Assembly (NCBI GenBank): GCA_001630475.1
Contig: KV419400.1
Coordinates: 682,940 to 746,939 of the forward strand
Direction of reading: 5' to 3'
DNA length: 64,000 bases
Origin: Sistotremastrum niveocremeum HHB9708
Taxonomy: Eukaryota; Basidiomycota; Agaricomycetes; Sistotremastrales; Sistotremastraceae
In this document: one piece after another, positions 23,019-33,176 of the stretch
How positions within the stretch are numbered: the first letter of the stretch is position 1
Layout of the letters: each line of letters opens with the position of its first letter
Program-made: the position numbers and the translations under genes
The notes under the pieces: model-generated
What the model was told of the DNA's origin: nothing
Seen by the model: only the letters and a program-made list of their open reading frames with translations
Database searches by the model: none

Positions 23019-24749
23019 ATGTCGTCGTCCAATCCACTCCTTAAGTCGATAGCCGATCAGTTCTTCAACCTTCATGTTTGCAGCCTCTTCACTGTCTCCG
23101 GCTACTGTCTTCTCATCTAGTCTGTATCCGACGCTTTTTGGGACATCCCGGGCGTTCTTATGCTGACTTGTCTTTTTCTAGTGATTGGCTTCTTACCTTC
23201 CCTGATGAGGCGCGTTTTCATACTGTTCGTCCACCACTGAAGCTTACAATGCGCTGGCATTCCAGGTCAATTATATGTGGAACGGGCGATTGACCACAGT
23301 GAGAGCGCTGTACTTTTTCAATAGATATACGGCACCCCTGGTAAGTACACCAGCACACCGCGTTCTCGTCGCATGCGCTGACTGGATGTGAAAAGATGTT
23401 GGCGATCGATGTGTATGGTGCGTCACTGACTCCGTGCCGTCGCACATCATCTCCATGAATTGACTTTACATTCTTCCTAGACAAAGGAACTCTGGCTCGA
23501 AATCTGACCGCCGCTGTACGTGCCTCTTTTCGGTCAATCCTTCCGAGTTCCTAATGATTTCATTTCTCTTCAGTTGTTCGTATATTGTTCATGGGTTGTG
23601 CTTCGATAGGCCGGGTCACTAATCAACCTTTTTTTCCATAGTTGCCAGCAATGGATGGTGGCAGAAGGTATGATACTCGACCTCCTGATGAGCCTTTTGT
23701 TTCTGACGCGATGAAAAGGGAGTTGGACAATCCTCGTCATGGGAAGCATACATTGTCAGTAAAAACCCGTTTAGTTGCTTCTCCGACCCTCAAGGCTTCT
23801 CTGTAGGGCTAGTCGTTCTGCGAATATGGTCACTCTATGAGCGCAGCCGGATCATGCTATTGATCTTGACATTTGTCTTCCTTATATACTTTATTGCTAC
23901 TGCTGCAATCTGGGCTATCAGTGTAAATTTCATGAAAGGTTTGTCTCGCAGTCATCCGCGTCATTGGGACGTTCCCTCATAGAGGATTTAGCGTCTTTCA
24001 CACCGTCTTCTCTGAACATATGTGTTGGTACAATCGCACGTACGTCCTCTCACTTCCTCCCGTGCACAAACCTGACTGTTCGCGATCATTAGCCTGGCTG
24101 GTATGTTGACATCAGTACCGCAAGAACGAGAACCTGATCGGTTTTCAGTGGACTATCTGGATTCCCAGTCTTCTCTTGGAAACATTCCTTTTTGTCCTGC
24201 TATTTATCAAGTCGATTCAGCATTACCGCAAAAAAGTCAACACCCCCGTTCTTTCAGTGTTGTATTTCGATGGATTTCTGTATTTTCTAGTCATCAGTTC
24301 TTGTTCTTTGTTTAATCTCTTCGTTTGGTGAGCACGTCATCGATTTGTGTCGCACATTATCTGACCGACTGGCAGGTTACTCGCACCGGTCAGTATGCTC
24401 CGATACACGATCACGCCCCATTCTAAATTTCACTCCACAGCCCAGTCTAATCTATCTTGCGAAATATTGGACTTCAGCGATTTGCAACATCGCAGGATAC
24501 CGGTTGGTCTTGGATCTGCGGAACGTACACTACCAATATTCCCAAGGAACAGAAAACTTCGAAATGCTCCGAACGACACCTGGAGAGACCTGGAAAACCA
24601 TGGGCTCATTTGGAAACACCAATATGACAGTCACGGATTCGCGCATGGATCTGGACGACTTCGATTCTCCGCAGGATCAGACGGAATCGCGATGGGCAAA
24701 ATCTTCCGACTATCACACCTGGGAAACTAATTATCCCCAAGCGATCTGA
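23019..24749 (+). CDS. DUF6533-domain membrane protein (copy 1)
   Basis: Multi-pass membrane protein of a basidiomycete-expanded family with no proven function. The hallmark is SDWLLTFPDEARF, then (after an intron) NGRLTTVRALYFFNRYTAPL and MLAIDVY. Later helices include MLLILTFVFLIYFIATAAI. The conserved cytosolic motif AGYRLVLDLRNVHYQYS comes before a polar tail ending ETNYPQAI. About ten tiny exons make the model fragmentary, and the N-terminus (ATG at 23019, MSSSNPLLKSIADQFFNLH) does not connect to the DWLLTFPDE exon in an obvious frame, so the first introns are unsure. Two relatives lie in tandem at 47.2-51.3 kb on the other strand. Confidence 0.75.
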
Positions 24750-24959
24750 GGGAGTTGCCTAGGGAACGTTAAAAATTCTTCCGGCAGTATGTCGGTGTAT
24801 TTTCTACCGCGAGACGGATTTTTTTCGGCTGGTAAAAGATTTTATCTCCATGCCGGATTTGTACTATTTCACACAACTTCACCAGTATACTCCACTTCGT
24901 AATCTAATCATCCAGATGTCGTAGCTACTAACACTCATTCAAATTACATAGAAGAACAA

Positions 24960-26275
24960 TCAATCTGTCCGCGGTCTTCGCACTTTCCCATTCCTAACTG
25001 GATCGTCTGACCGCTTTCGTTTCAAACCCTGGCCTTCGCTCCCCGTACCCCCTCTACCGTCTCGAGCAGCAGGAAATGGCCGCGACTTCTTCTCCTTTTG
25101 CGCGATCTTACGTTGCTTCTTCTCAATGATCTTTTTGACGGCCCTTGAACCTCCACTTTCGGCAATAGCTTCGTATCGTGCGCGCAGCAACGCTGACTTC
25201 TTTTCTCCTAAATGAACCTCTTTTTCAGAAATAGGTCGCGTGACAAGAAGTTTGCATACGTACCCTGCTTCATGAACCATTTGCCCTTGCCACTCTTTTG
25301 CTTCTCACGTTCCTCTGCCGTTATTTTCTTCATGGCTTCTGTTTCAAGCTTGGTTCTCGTTTCTTTGTTGACAGTACTTTCGGCCCGTTTGACTGCCATT
25401 TCCAGGCGCTGAACTTCCAGATCGCGTTCGGCTCTAGTCTCACGAGGGGAAGAGAAAAGTTGTTTTTTGGCTCGCTTGAGAGAATCTTTTAGGGTTTTGA
25501 GTTCCTCTCGGTGCATGTCTGTGAGGAAAGAATAGTCGTGTTGGAAATGATCTTGCGAAACGTCTCCTAAGCCTGACGTGAAGCGTGGGTCTCGAGAAGG
25601 CTGAGGAACAGAGATTAGTCGAGTAATTGCCAGGATATAAGTTTTTGGACATGCTTACTATTTTCTTGACCTCGACGACTGTTCGCCTCCGGGGTACCGG
25701 TTTTTTGGAAGTGACCTCCATCGGACTAGGAAGGTGGATTACACTCGAGAGAAGCCAGAGAATCTACATGAAACAAGCTCACGCATGTTTGTTGGAACGC
25801 TTGACTTTCAGAGGCTTCCTGAGTCGTTCAGAGGACTTGATAGACTGGATCGTCGATGGTCCTGCTTCTGGTTCCGAGTCTGATTCAGAATTTGACTCTG
25901 AATCGCTCTCCGTATCTTTCTTCAGCGCCCTCTGAGCGTTCAAGCGTATTCCCAGCGGCAGGGACGCCAAATCTAATTCGTCTATGGATCAAGATATCCT
26001 GTAGACAGCCAGCACCAGATATACCATTTTCGAAAGATTCCTGTTTAGCATTAGAGCAGCAGACTACGAGTTCAGCCATTACTTGCCAGATTGTTCTCAT
26101 GAGCCTCTTCGTCTGAGCTCTCTTCCTCAGTATCCACTCCATCAATTTCATCTTCATCAACCCATTTTGATGCCTTCATCCCTGCGTCATCTCTGAGTTC
26201 TTCATCGCTGCTCTCAGAGCCAGATGATGAGCTGGATATTTGAGACTTTTTAGAACCTGGGATTGGACGAGACAT
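24960..26275 (-). CDS. RRP36: rRNA biogenesis protein Rrp36-like
   Basis: Nucleolar factor of the SSU processome, needed for early 35S pre-rRNA cleavages and 18S rRNA production. The N-terminus is MSRPIPGSKKSQ followed by a serine/acidic low-complexity region typical of nucleolar proteins (SSDEE, EEESSDEEAHE, SDSESNSESDSEPE). The conserved domain then reads DPRFTSGLGD, HREELKTLKDSLKRAKKQL, RDLEVQRLEMAVKRAESTVN and KSGKGKWFMKQGEKKSALLR, ending in a lysine/arginine-rich tail (KRKRSDDPVRNGKVRRPRTD). Several short introns. Divergent from PEX16 with 105 bp between start codons. Confidence 0.88.
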
Positions 26276-26380
26276 GTTCAGGGAAGCACTGGCAGCTGAT
26301 TTCCTTCCGGGACAAACTATGAACTCCGACCACCATCTCCCTGCCGCCACCCACACAGGCAGTCTTGCCCGGCGTGCTGA

Positions 26381-27754
26381 ATGCCAAAAATGTTGGCAAA
26401 TTACGAGGCATTTTTGATTGAGAACAGTTCAACAATCGCTACCATCGAGTCATCTTTGAGATCGTTAACATGGTTTCTTCCCGGCCGGTTCAAGGATGCC
26501 GAGCTGGCTTCGGAAAGTCGTAAGCTTACTTTCGTGTTTTCGAATGCTTTCCCAGTCCAGCTCATCTTGGACACAGTTTCTGCGACTTTGAACCTACTCA
26601 GTCTGTATCATGACACTCTCCTCGCTAGGCGACTGTCACAAGATCCCAAGCTGAAACCCCTCATTCCACCTTCCCCACATTCTCGATACACCCGTGCATG
26701 GTCAGATAAAAGCGGGCAATATAAATGGGCTGCTCGTGCTCTAGAGGTCATCAAATTTCTCCAATTGGTTGTGGAGATGAGCCTTCGACGGAAAGTTGGT
26801 CGAAATGCGAAATGGAGGGCTATCGTGTCCATTGAATTTGTCAAGTTAGTTTTTGTCATGTTTGTATTGCTTAAGCGTCACTTATCCCGTTTTGGTGATC
26901 TAGGGCAGTCCTTCGGCTTATCTTGCTTCGAACATCACAACGGCCTGTCCTCAGTCCTGCTATCCCAGAACGAGATCTGGACCCTGCAACGTTGCCTCCC
27001 GCACTCTCTACCTCATCGTCCCCTACATTGGTTGGATCTCCATCCTCTTCGCCACCTTCAACCCCCGAACATCTGAAGAATAACCATGTCCCGCTCGACC
27101 CTGTGCACCCATTACTTGCGTCACCACCGCCTCTAAAGTCTGCCATGCCGGTGGAAGAATATTTGCTCCCCAAAGCCTTGAACACGGCTTCGGTCAAGCA
27201 GCCTGCGTTCCTTGTCAGACCCCTTACATCTCCTAAAGATTGGTTAGCCGAGGTGTTATACATCTTGCGGCCACTTTTCTATGGTAAGAAGCACCTTATA
27301 TCTACTAGATGTGACTAACACGTTGGCGTCAGTACTCTCTATCTCGAGACACGGGAACTCAGCAGTTCGACCCCTGATTACATCTTTGACGATTGATCTT
27401 CTAGCGCGTTCCTTGCGCCGAACACCTCCACCAACTTCTGGCCTGGAGCGATCTGAATACGCCCGACGGGACCGGGACCTCCTCTGGTATTTCCTGAGAG
27501 GTCCGGTGTGGCAATTCTACACAAAGTAAGCGCTGATCGTCGTTTATTTCTCCGCCGCTAAGCGTGATAACCTGTTTCAGACCGAAACTCACCAGCTTTG
27601 CGGACTCGACGTCACACACCCCTGTGCTCGGCTTGATGAGTGCTTTTATCAGGGATTGGATACCTCTTATCGATAGCTACCATTACTGTGGGTCCACATT
27701 TTTGCTACGCTTGGTGTTGTTAAACCCACACTCTGTCCAGACACCGCAACTTAA
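26381..27754 (+). CDS. PEX16: Peroxisomal membrane protein Pex16
   Basis: Integral peroxisomal/ER membrane protein that helps insert peroxisomal membrane proteins and build new peroxisomes. MLANYEAFLIENSSTIATIE opens the protein; SLRSLTWFLPGRFKDAELAS is a characteristic match, as is the block ending LSLYHDTLLARR. A proline/serine-rich spacer (DPATLPPALSTSSSPTLVGS) sits before LNTASVKQPAFLVRPLTSPK, WLAEVLYILRPLFY, RRDRDLLWYFLRGPVWQFYT and LIDSYHYY. Introns of about 50 nt follow SIEFVK, LFY, YTK and HYY. I chose the ATG at 26381, but the in-frame ATG at 26390 (MLANYEAF) may be the real one. The final exon is four codons (TAT plus stop). Confidence 0.9.
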
Positions 27755-28118
27755 TTGAGTGCCCTATGTCTGTGAGGAGCTATCTTCTATCATCATATCT
27801 ATCTATGCATCACGCTTTCTCACCTATCGATTGTACCATACCATCATTTTGAGCACTTCAAAGCATTGTCTCCGCGTAGACTTGAGCGGCTGTCCCCGCC
27901 GACTCGCTAATTTCCGCTTCGGACCAAACTGAAACTAGTCTGAATGTACACAAAGCCTGAATCTCTAAGCGACACTTGACGCCTCCCTTAGCTTGGTGGT
28001 GTTGTGTATATGCAGTGTTCCCGGAACCAAAGCACCTATAAGCCAGCCTATCGCCCCCTATGCGAGCGCCATTCTCTGTTCCTCTCAGACACGAGTCCAG
28101 CCTGTTCTTATTGACAAG
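27755..28118. other. Intergenic, no gene seen
   Basis: About 364 bp between PEX16 and the cupin gene, both on the plus strand. The open frames are unremarkable; presumably the cupin promoter. Confidence 0.35.
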
Positions 28119-28879
28119 ATGAGCGAATCTGCTCCAAATAAAGACCTTCCTACCAACAGAAGGATCGTGAACACGCACGATCACTCTGGAAATGTTGTAG
28201 CCCAAGACGAGCCGTTGCCATTTCATGTGCATCCCACTATGATTCCCTGTCCACCTAGACACTCAGGCATGGTTTATCTTCTGTAGGGAATAGCGACTCT
28301 ACCTGGTTTGGAGAGTGCCTTCGTTTGGACCACGAGCGAAACCCCTAGCACAGACAACAATAAGGGTCCTGAGTACGGATTTATCTCAACTCTCCATCAC
28401 TATGCCTAATGGATAGTGCAGATATGATGGAAACTCTGTGCCACTCCCAGGACTTCGTTTGGTTTCTGAGAATGGTACGAACTGTCGATATACAGACCTC
28501 GTACCTGGTGGATACATCCCCCGAGTACGCTGCTTTATCGCACAATCTTTCAATTTACTATTGCTCATTCTCTTGATAGCATCGCACATCCTCTGTTGAT
28601 TACAATGTTCTTTGTGCGCCCTAATTTACTGATAGCAGTATGGATTATTCTCTGATCGTCTCTTCAGTATTCGGTACATTGATATCAATTCTTCCCGATG
28701 GTTCGGAGACGGTTTTGCACCCGGGAGACGTTGTCGTTCAGAGAGGAACAGCTCATGCTTGGCGCAATCCGGGACCAAATTGGGCCCGGTGGGTCAGCAT
28801 CTTGGTGCATGCTGAACCGGCCAAGGCTGTCGATGGAGAGCCACTCGTAGATTTCTTTGACGAAAAGAAAGATGAGTGA
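28119..28879 (+). CDS. Cupin-domain protein
   Basis: Small cytosolic protein (about 180 residues) with one conserved cupin barrel, usually a metal-dependent oxygenase, isomerase or decarboxylase in small-molecule pathways. Exons read MSESAPNKDLPTNRRIVNTH, a block containing LESAFVWTTSETPSTDN, and a third with VPLPGLRLVSENGTNCRYTD. The last gives VDYSLIVSSVFGTLISILPD, SETVLHPGDVVVQRGTAHAW and RNPGPNWARWVSILVHAEPA. The motif 1 region is weak in histidines, while motif 2 keeps PGD...H-x-W. Such cupins are common in fungal metabolic gene clusters. Next to it are an SDR and a KARI-like gene; exact substrate unknown. Splice sites in the middle exons are approximate. Confidence 0.72.
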
Positions 28880-28919
28880 TTGAGTGGTATCTTCGCTTTC
28901 GAGTGTACAGTATGCCTAC

Positions 28920-29904
28920 TTATTGAAGATTTACGAAAAGTCCCCCATCGACTAATAAGGCAGATCCCGTCACATATCTAGCTAGATCGCTGGCCATGAA
29001 CACGATGGGGCCTGCAACGTCATCGGGATCTGCAATTCAACGCCTCGGTCATCATACTAAATGACGTGAACTTCGTGAGACGGTGCATACTTCCTAATCG
29101 GCCAAGGGAAATTCTTTTCTCCATGTACGCCCGTTTCTCGGGATTGGCCAGATCTTCCTTGTTGATTTCGGTCGATATGGTGCCAGGAAGGATCGCATTG
29201 CATCTAATGCCGTATTTTCCAAGTGCCACTGCACACGATTGCATCAAAGACAGGACACCAGCCTTTGTGGGACCATAATGAGCCTGGAATTCTCCTCCAC
29301 CATAGGCTGACCACGAAGAGATTTGAATTATGGAACCGCCTTGAGGATTCTGAGATTTCATTTGATTGGCCACCGCTTGACCTGGGTTCAGCGACTGAAT
29401 ACAATGTGTCTAGTTCCCTACCTTGGACAACGTAGAAAGAACCGTCCAGATTCACTGCCATGGTTCGCGCCCAGACCTCACGCGGCATGGACAAGAAATC
29501 GTAAAAAGGACAAATACCGGCATTGCTGACAAGAACATCTATCCGACCGAATTTCTCCACCCCTCTCGTGACGATCTGAGAACTAGTTAAGAGCATCGCA
29601 TTGTTTCTTGAGAAGGGCATACATTCGTTGAAGTGGCTGGGTCCGCGATGTCTCCAGGAACTGAAACGATATCACAGCGATATTTTTTTGTGATCTCGTC
29701 CTCAAGAGACAGCACCTCCTCAGACGTGGCTTCGTCGCCGTAGTAGTGCAAGACCATCCCGGCGGCACCCTGTTCCGCGCATTTAAGCGCAGCTGCTTTA
29801 CCTATGCCCCTAGAGGAACCGGTAATCGCAACAATTTTGCCTGCACACTATCTTTGAGAGCGAGATGTTTAAGCTCCAAGAAACTTACAATTTAATAACG
29901 CCAT
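28920..29904 (-). CDS. Short-chain dehydrogenase/reductase
   Basis: NAD(P)-dependent oxidoreductase of the classical SDR family. The first exon is MALLN; a 50-nt intron joins it to [20 protein letters not shown] (the TGxxxGIG cofactor motif). Then come [33 protein letters not shown], the catalytic serine in [26 protein letters not shown] (catalytic Tyr/Lys), [12 protein letters not shown] and the C-terminal [16 protein letters not shown] with [11 protein letters not shown]. All catalytic residues are present, so it should be active. It lies between the cupin gene (convergent, only 40 bp between the two stop codons) and the KARI-like gene (divergent, 233 bp between starts). Confidence 0.9.
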
Positions 29905-30137
29905 AGCAGGTGGCGTCTAGCGTTTGTGAACGGGTCAACGCGAATCGTTGACTATGCGTTCACATAACTGCGGACCGCCGCAATGGTCTTCCGAACTTCA
30001 GGATGTTGACGGTCAGCAGACTCAACGGTCACGTGGGTGGTGCGGGTCCCAAGTGTATAGGCTCAGAGGAGAGTGAAGAGATGCCCACCGCTTATCCAGA
30101 CTGCACATTGATCACTAATCTTGAAAGTGCTTGAATA

Positions 30138-31397
30138 ATGCCCCCAAGAATGTAAGTCGCCCTCATCATTGGGAATAGATACACACATACCACCCATGAT
30201 GGACAGCTATTACGATGCCGACGCCGACACGGGGCTATTGGCTGATAAGACGATCACCTTCATCGGGTTCGGGAATCAAGGTTCTGCTCAAGCAGAGAAC
30301 ATCAGAGACTCCGGGGTCGCAAATGACAGGATAATCATCGCTAATAGGGACGATCGTTACGCAGATGAAGCAAAGTCCAAGGGATTTAATGTTGAGCCAG
30401 ATTTTTCCAAGGCAGCCAGCCTGGCAGACAGTGAGCTAGATCGGAGGCACTAAAGAAAATGCTGAAAGCTTGATCCCGTAGTCATTTTCCTACTCATCCC
30501 TGACCAAGCTCAGCCACGTCTATTCAACGAGATCATTGTGCCTGTCCTCCGAAAAAATGCAACGATTGTCGTGGCTTCGGGGTACAATGTGTTTTTCGGG
30601 CTTTTGAAAGTACCGCCGTCGAACAACGTCGTGATGGTAGCTCCACGGATGATGGGTTCCTCGGTGAGATCGTTGTACCAGAAAGGTCGGGGCTTTCCGT
30701 GTTTTGTTTCCACCGAGCAAGATGGTACGGGAGACGCCCATGCTATTGCACTTGCCATCTCGAAAGCCATAGGAGCCACCAAGGCTGGTGCGATTGAATC
30801 CTCGGTCAGGGAAGAAACAGCCATGGACTTATTTGCCGAGCAAGCCCTGGTAGAGTTTTGATGGAAAGGTGAAAAGGTCCTATGACTGATACTTTTCCTA
30901 GTGGCCAAACATCATAGCCTTGTTCAGAGAAGGATTTAGTGTTCTGAAAGATGCAGGGTGCTCCGACGAAGCATTATGCTATGAGATGTGGATGTCGAAA
31001 GAGCCAGCAGAAATATTCGAAGCCGCCGCCGAGTAGGCTATTTCTCTTGAAACCCACGAAGGAACGATATTAATACCTGCTTGATAGTGATGGTTTCGTC
31101 CAACAACTAAAGCGACACTCCGTTGTGTCTCAATACGGCCAACTGAGTGGTGCGCTAGCGCTCGATGGTACCGGCATCCGTGAACACTTCAGAAACATTC
31201 TACACAATCAGATCTTGAACGGAAAATTTTGCGAAAAATTTAGCCAGATTGAGGGTGAGCTGGAGCTGGAGGGATCTGCGAATCCTCTGAACCAGTTATA
31301 TTCGCGTTCAAAAGAAATGGAATTAGTGAAAGCGGAAGCGAGGGTCAGAGAGAGACTTGCACAACTTCGCCGGGATGCCGCAGAAGGCTCTCCGTGA
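30138..31397 (+). CDS. Ketol-acid reductoisomerase-like protein with altered active site
   Basis: Homologue of class I ketol-acid reductoisomerase (KARI, IlvC/Ilv5), the branched-chain amino-acid enzyme. A 51-55-nt intron joins MPPRI to [20 protein letters not shown], with the NADPH motif GFGNQG. No mitochondrial targeting sequence is present, unlike fungal Ilv5, and the length (about 330-350 residues) resembles prokaryotic class I enzymes. Metal-binding Asp/Glu are kept in [13 protein letters not shown]. However, where class I KARIs have HGFNI and VAPKGPGH, this protein has SGYNVF and VAPRMMGS, so the catalytic His and Lys are replaced. The knotted C-terminal domain is present ([32 protein letters not shown]). 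It probably catalyses a related but different reaction. Neighbours are an SDR and a cupin. Confidence 0.83.
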
Positions 31398-32141
31398 TGT
31401 CGTTACCGTTATCCAAATCAATAAATAAATATGCAGGCAGTCAACTTATCAGACCAGTTCGATACGACGAGAAGTTCATCCTTTTGTTGATTGCTATTTA
31501 CAATTGATCGGCAAAAGTCACAGGTCACAGGTCCCAGTGCGCTTCGAACTCCAACTACCATAAAGTGTAACTGTGCGAGACATTTTCCGGAATTCGTCGC
31601 GATGGCGAAAGTGGTTAATCTCAAGCTGATCATATGAGTGCAATATGGCGGTAATATCCCAGATTGTCAGAAGTTCCCCCAAGAGTTTCCTCGCAGTCGT
31701 GAAAAAACTGGAGACTTGCTGGAGACTATGACAACAGTTCGTCTTGTTATTGTAGTGTTAACAATCTTGTCTTTCGCATGGATTTTTCGACGAAGATCAG
31801 GAGTTATGATGCGTCATTTTGATCGTGAAATGATTCACGGACTTCAGAACTCGCGTTCTCGGCTTTAGCACAGCGGCTTTGCAAGCTCATCGATCATCTT
31901 CTAGGAAGTAAAGGATTTACATGACGATGAGGTATAAAGCACAGAAAATCAATGATACATAGAGAGAGAGGAAGGCTAAGGAGCGACAGAAAGTCAGGTA
32001 AGTAAACAAAAATAATAAAAGCTACAGATCCCGCAGCGCTACAACCAAGGTCTCATTCTCGAATAAATGAGCCGGGAGCGATACACAGAAACAGAAAATA
32101 CAAGTCAATTGGAGCTCTATACTCCAGTCCGTCGATGAGAT
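31398..32141. other. Intergenic, no gene seen
   Basis: About 744 bp between the KARI-like gene and the 3' end of a small minus-strand gene. AT-richer than its surroundings, with short purine tracts near 31960-32030. I looked for a tRNA here (a TTCGAAC-like string near 31543) but it does not fold. No gene was supported. Confidence 0.35.
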
Positions 32142-32566
32142 TTAGAATAAGTAGGCTAAAGCCAACGCCCCAGTGGCGACGAAACCAACAGTGGCAGGGG
32201 CGTGAGAAACGATGTGGAAAGCCCCACTGGTCGCACTCAGGTCCTAGTCGGATACCACAGCGTCAGTTATGTACTTGACCTAGGAATTCTCATACTCACA
32301 ACTGGTTCGGGCGTGGAGGAGTCCTCAGGCGCGTCTGCGCTTGCAGGGGTAGGGAGGGTGTCGGGGAGAAGGAAAGTATTAGTCACTTCGGCGTGTGGTA
32401 TGCCCGCGCCCAGCATGACGCGACCCTTGTCGTAGCCATATGGAGAAGCCAGAGCTGAGAGATAGGTATGTGAGCGGGAGACAGCAACGCGACAAATAAT
32501 CTTACCGGTCATGGAGAGGAGGCAAAGGAAAACAGTATAAGTGATGAAGCGGACAGCACCAAACAT
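32142..32566 (-). CDS. Small secreted, possibly GPI-anchored protein
   Basis: Three exons encode about 105 residues. MFGAVRFITYTVFLCLLSMT is a signal peptide; then ALASPYGYDKGRVMLG, a proline/threonine/serine-rich middle (TLPTPASADAPEDSSTPEPV), and after a second intron DLSATSGAFHIVSHAP followed by a hydrophobic C-terminus (GFVATGALALAYLF). An N-terminal signal plus a C-terminal hydrophobic tail preceded by small residues fits a GPI-anchored cell-surface peptide. There are no cysteines in the mature part. I do not recognise a family. Confidence 0.6.
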
Positions 32567-33176
32567 TTTGTGTGATAAAATGATGGATATAACAAAAAGA
32601 ATGACTGAGCTACTTGAGCTGAGCAAGTGAAGCTGGTGGCAGATACTGTGAAGGTCATAGCGTCGTCTTTCGTCGCCCTAAATAGTTCAGAGAACAAGAT
32701 AGATTCGGAGAAAGTCCCTATAGTCATTGTTCCGAAATAGTTCGCCTCTTTGATCAAGGTAAGAGCGGTCTTGTTCTTTCGTTGTCCGTTGCATGCCGAC
32801 CCCTGGCCACTTTGCCGAGCTCGGTGCAAATATTGCCTAATTAGGCACAAGGAAGGTTCCGCTCGGACCCCCTCTTCGGCGCCTATGGCATGTGCTACGA
32901 CCTCCAAAGGGTCAATCAAGGCACACTGCGGCCAGGAGCTGGCATAAGCGGTTCTCGAATGGCATCCGATGCGATGATTGATGGCCTCGTGTGTGGCCCT
33001 TTCATGAGTTTATTTCCTCTTTTCACCCTACTTTTCCAAGCTCTTAAGGAATCAAGGATTGTGCAGTTTGCGATAACAAGACCTCCCTGTGACCAACTGA
33101 GTTGAGAGTTGTTTCGCGTATCGCATGTTGATATGAAATTTCACGTTGTTTCCAAGAGGGCTGAGAGAAACGAGAT
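32567..33176. other. Intergenic, no gene seen
   Basis: About 610 bp between the small secreted-protein gene and the 3' end of the Mch1-like gene, both on the minus strand. Open frames here have no start or family signal. It presumably holds the promoter of the small gene. Confidence 0.35.

Noticed and set aside
31535-31560. Possible tRNA T-loop (TTCGAAC)
   Set aside because: No cloverleaf can be drawn around it.
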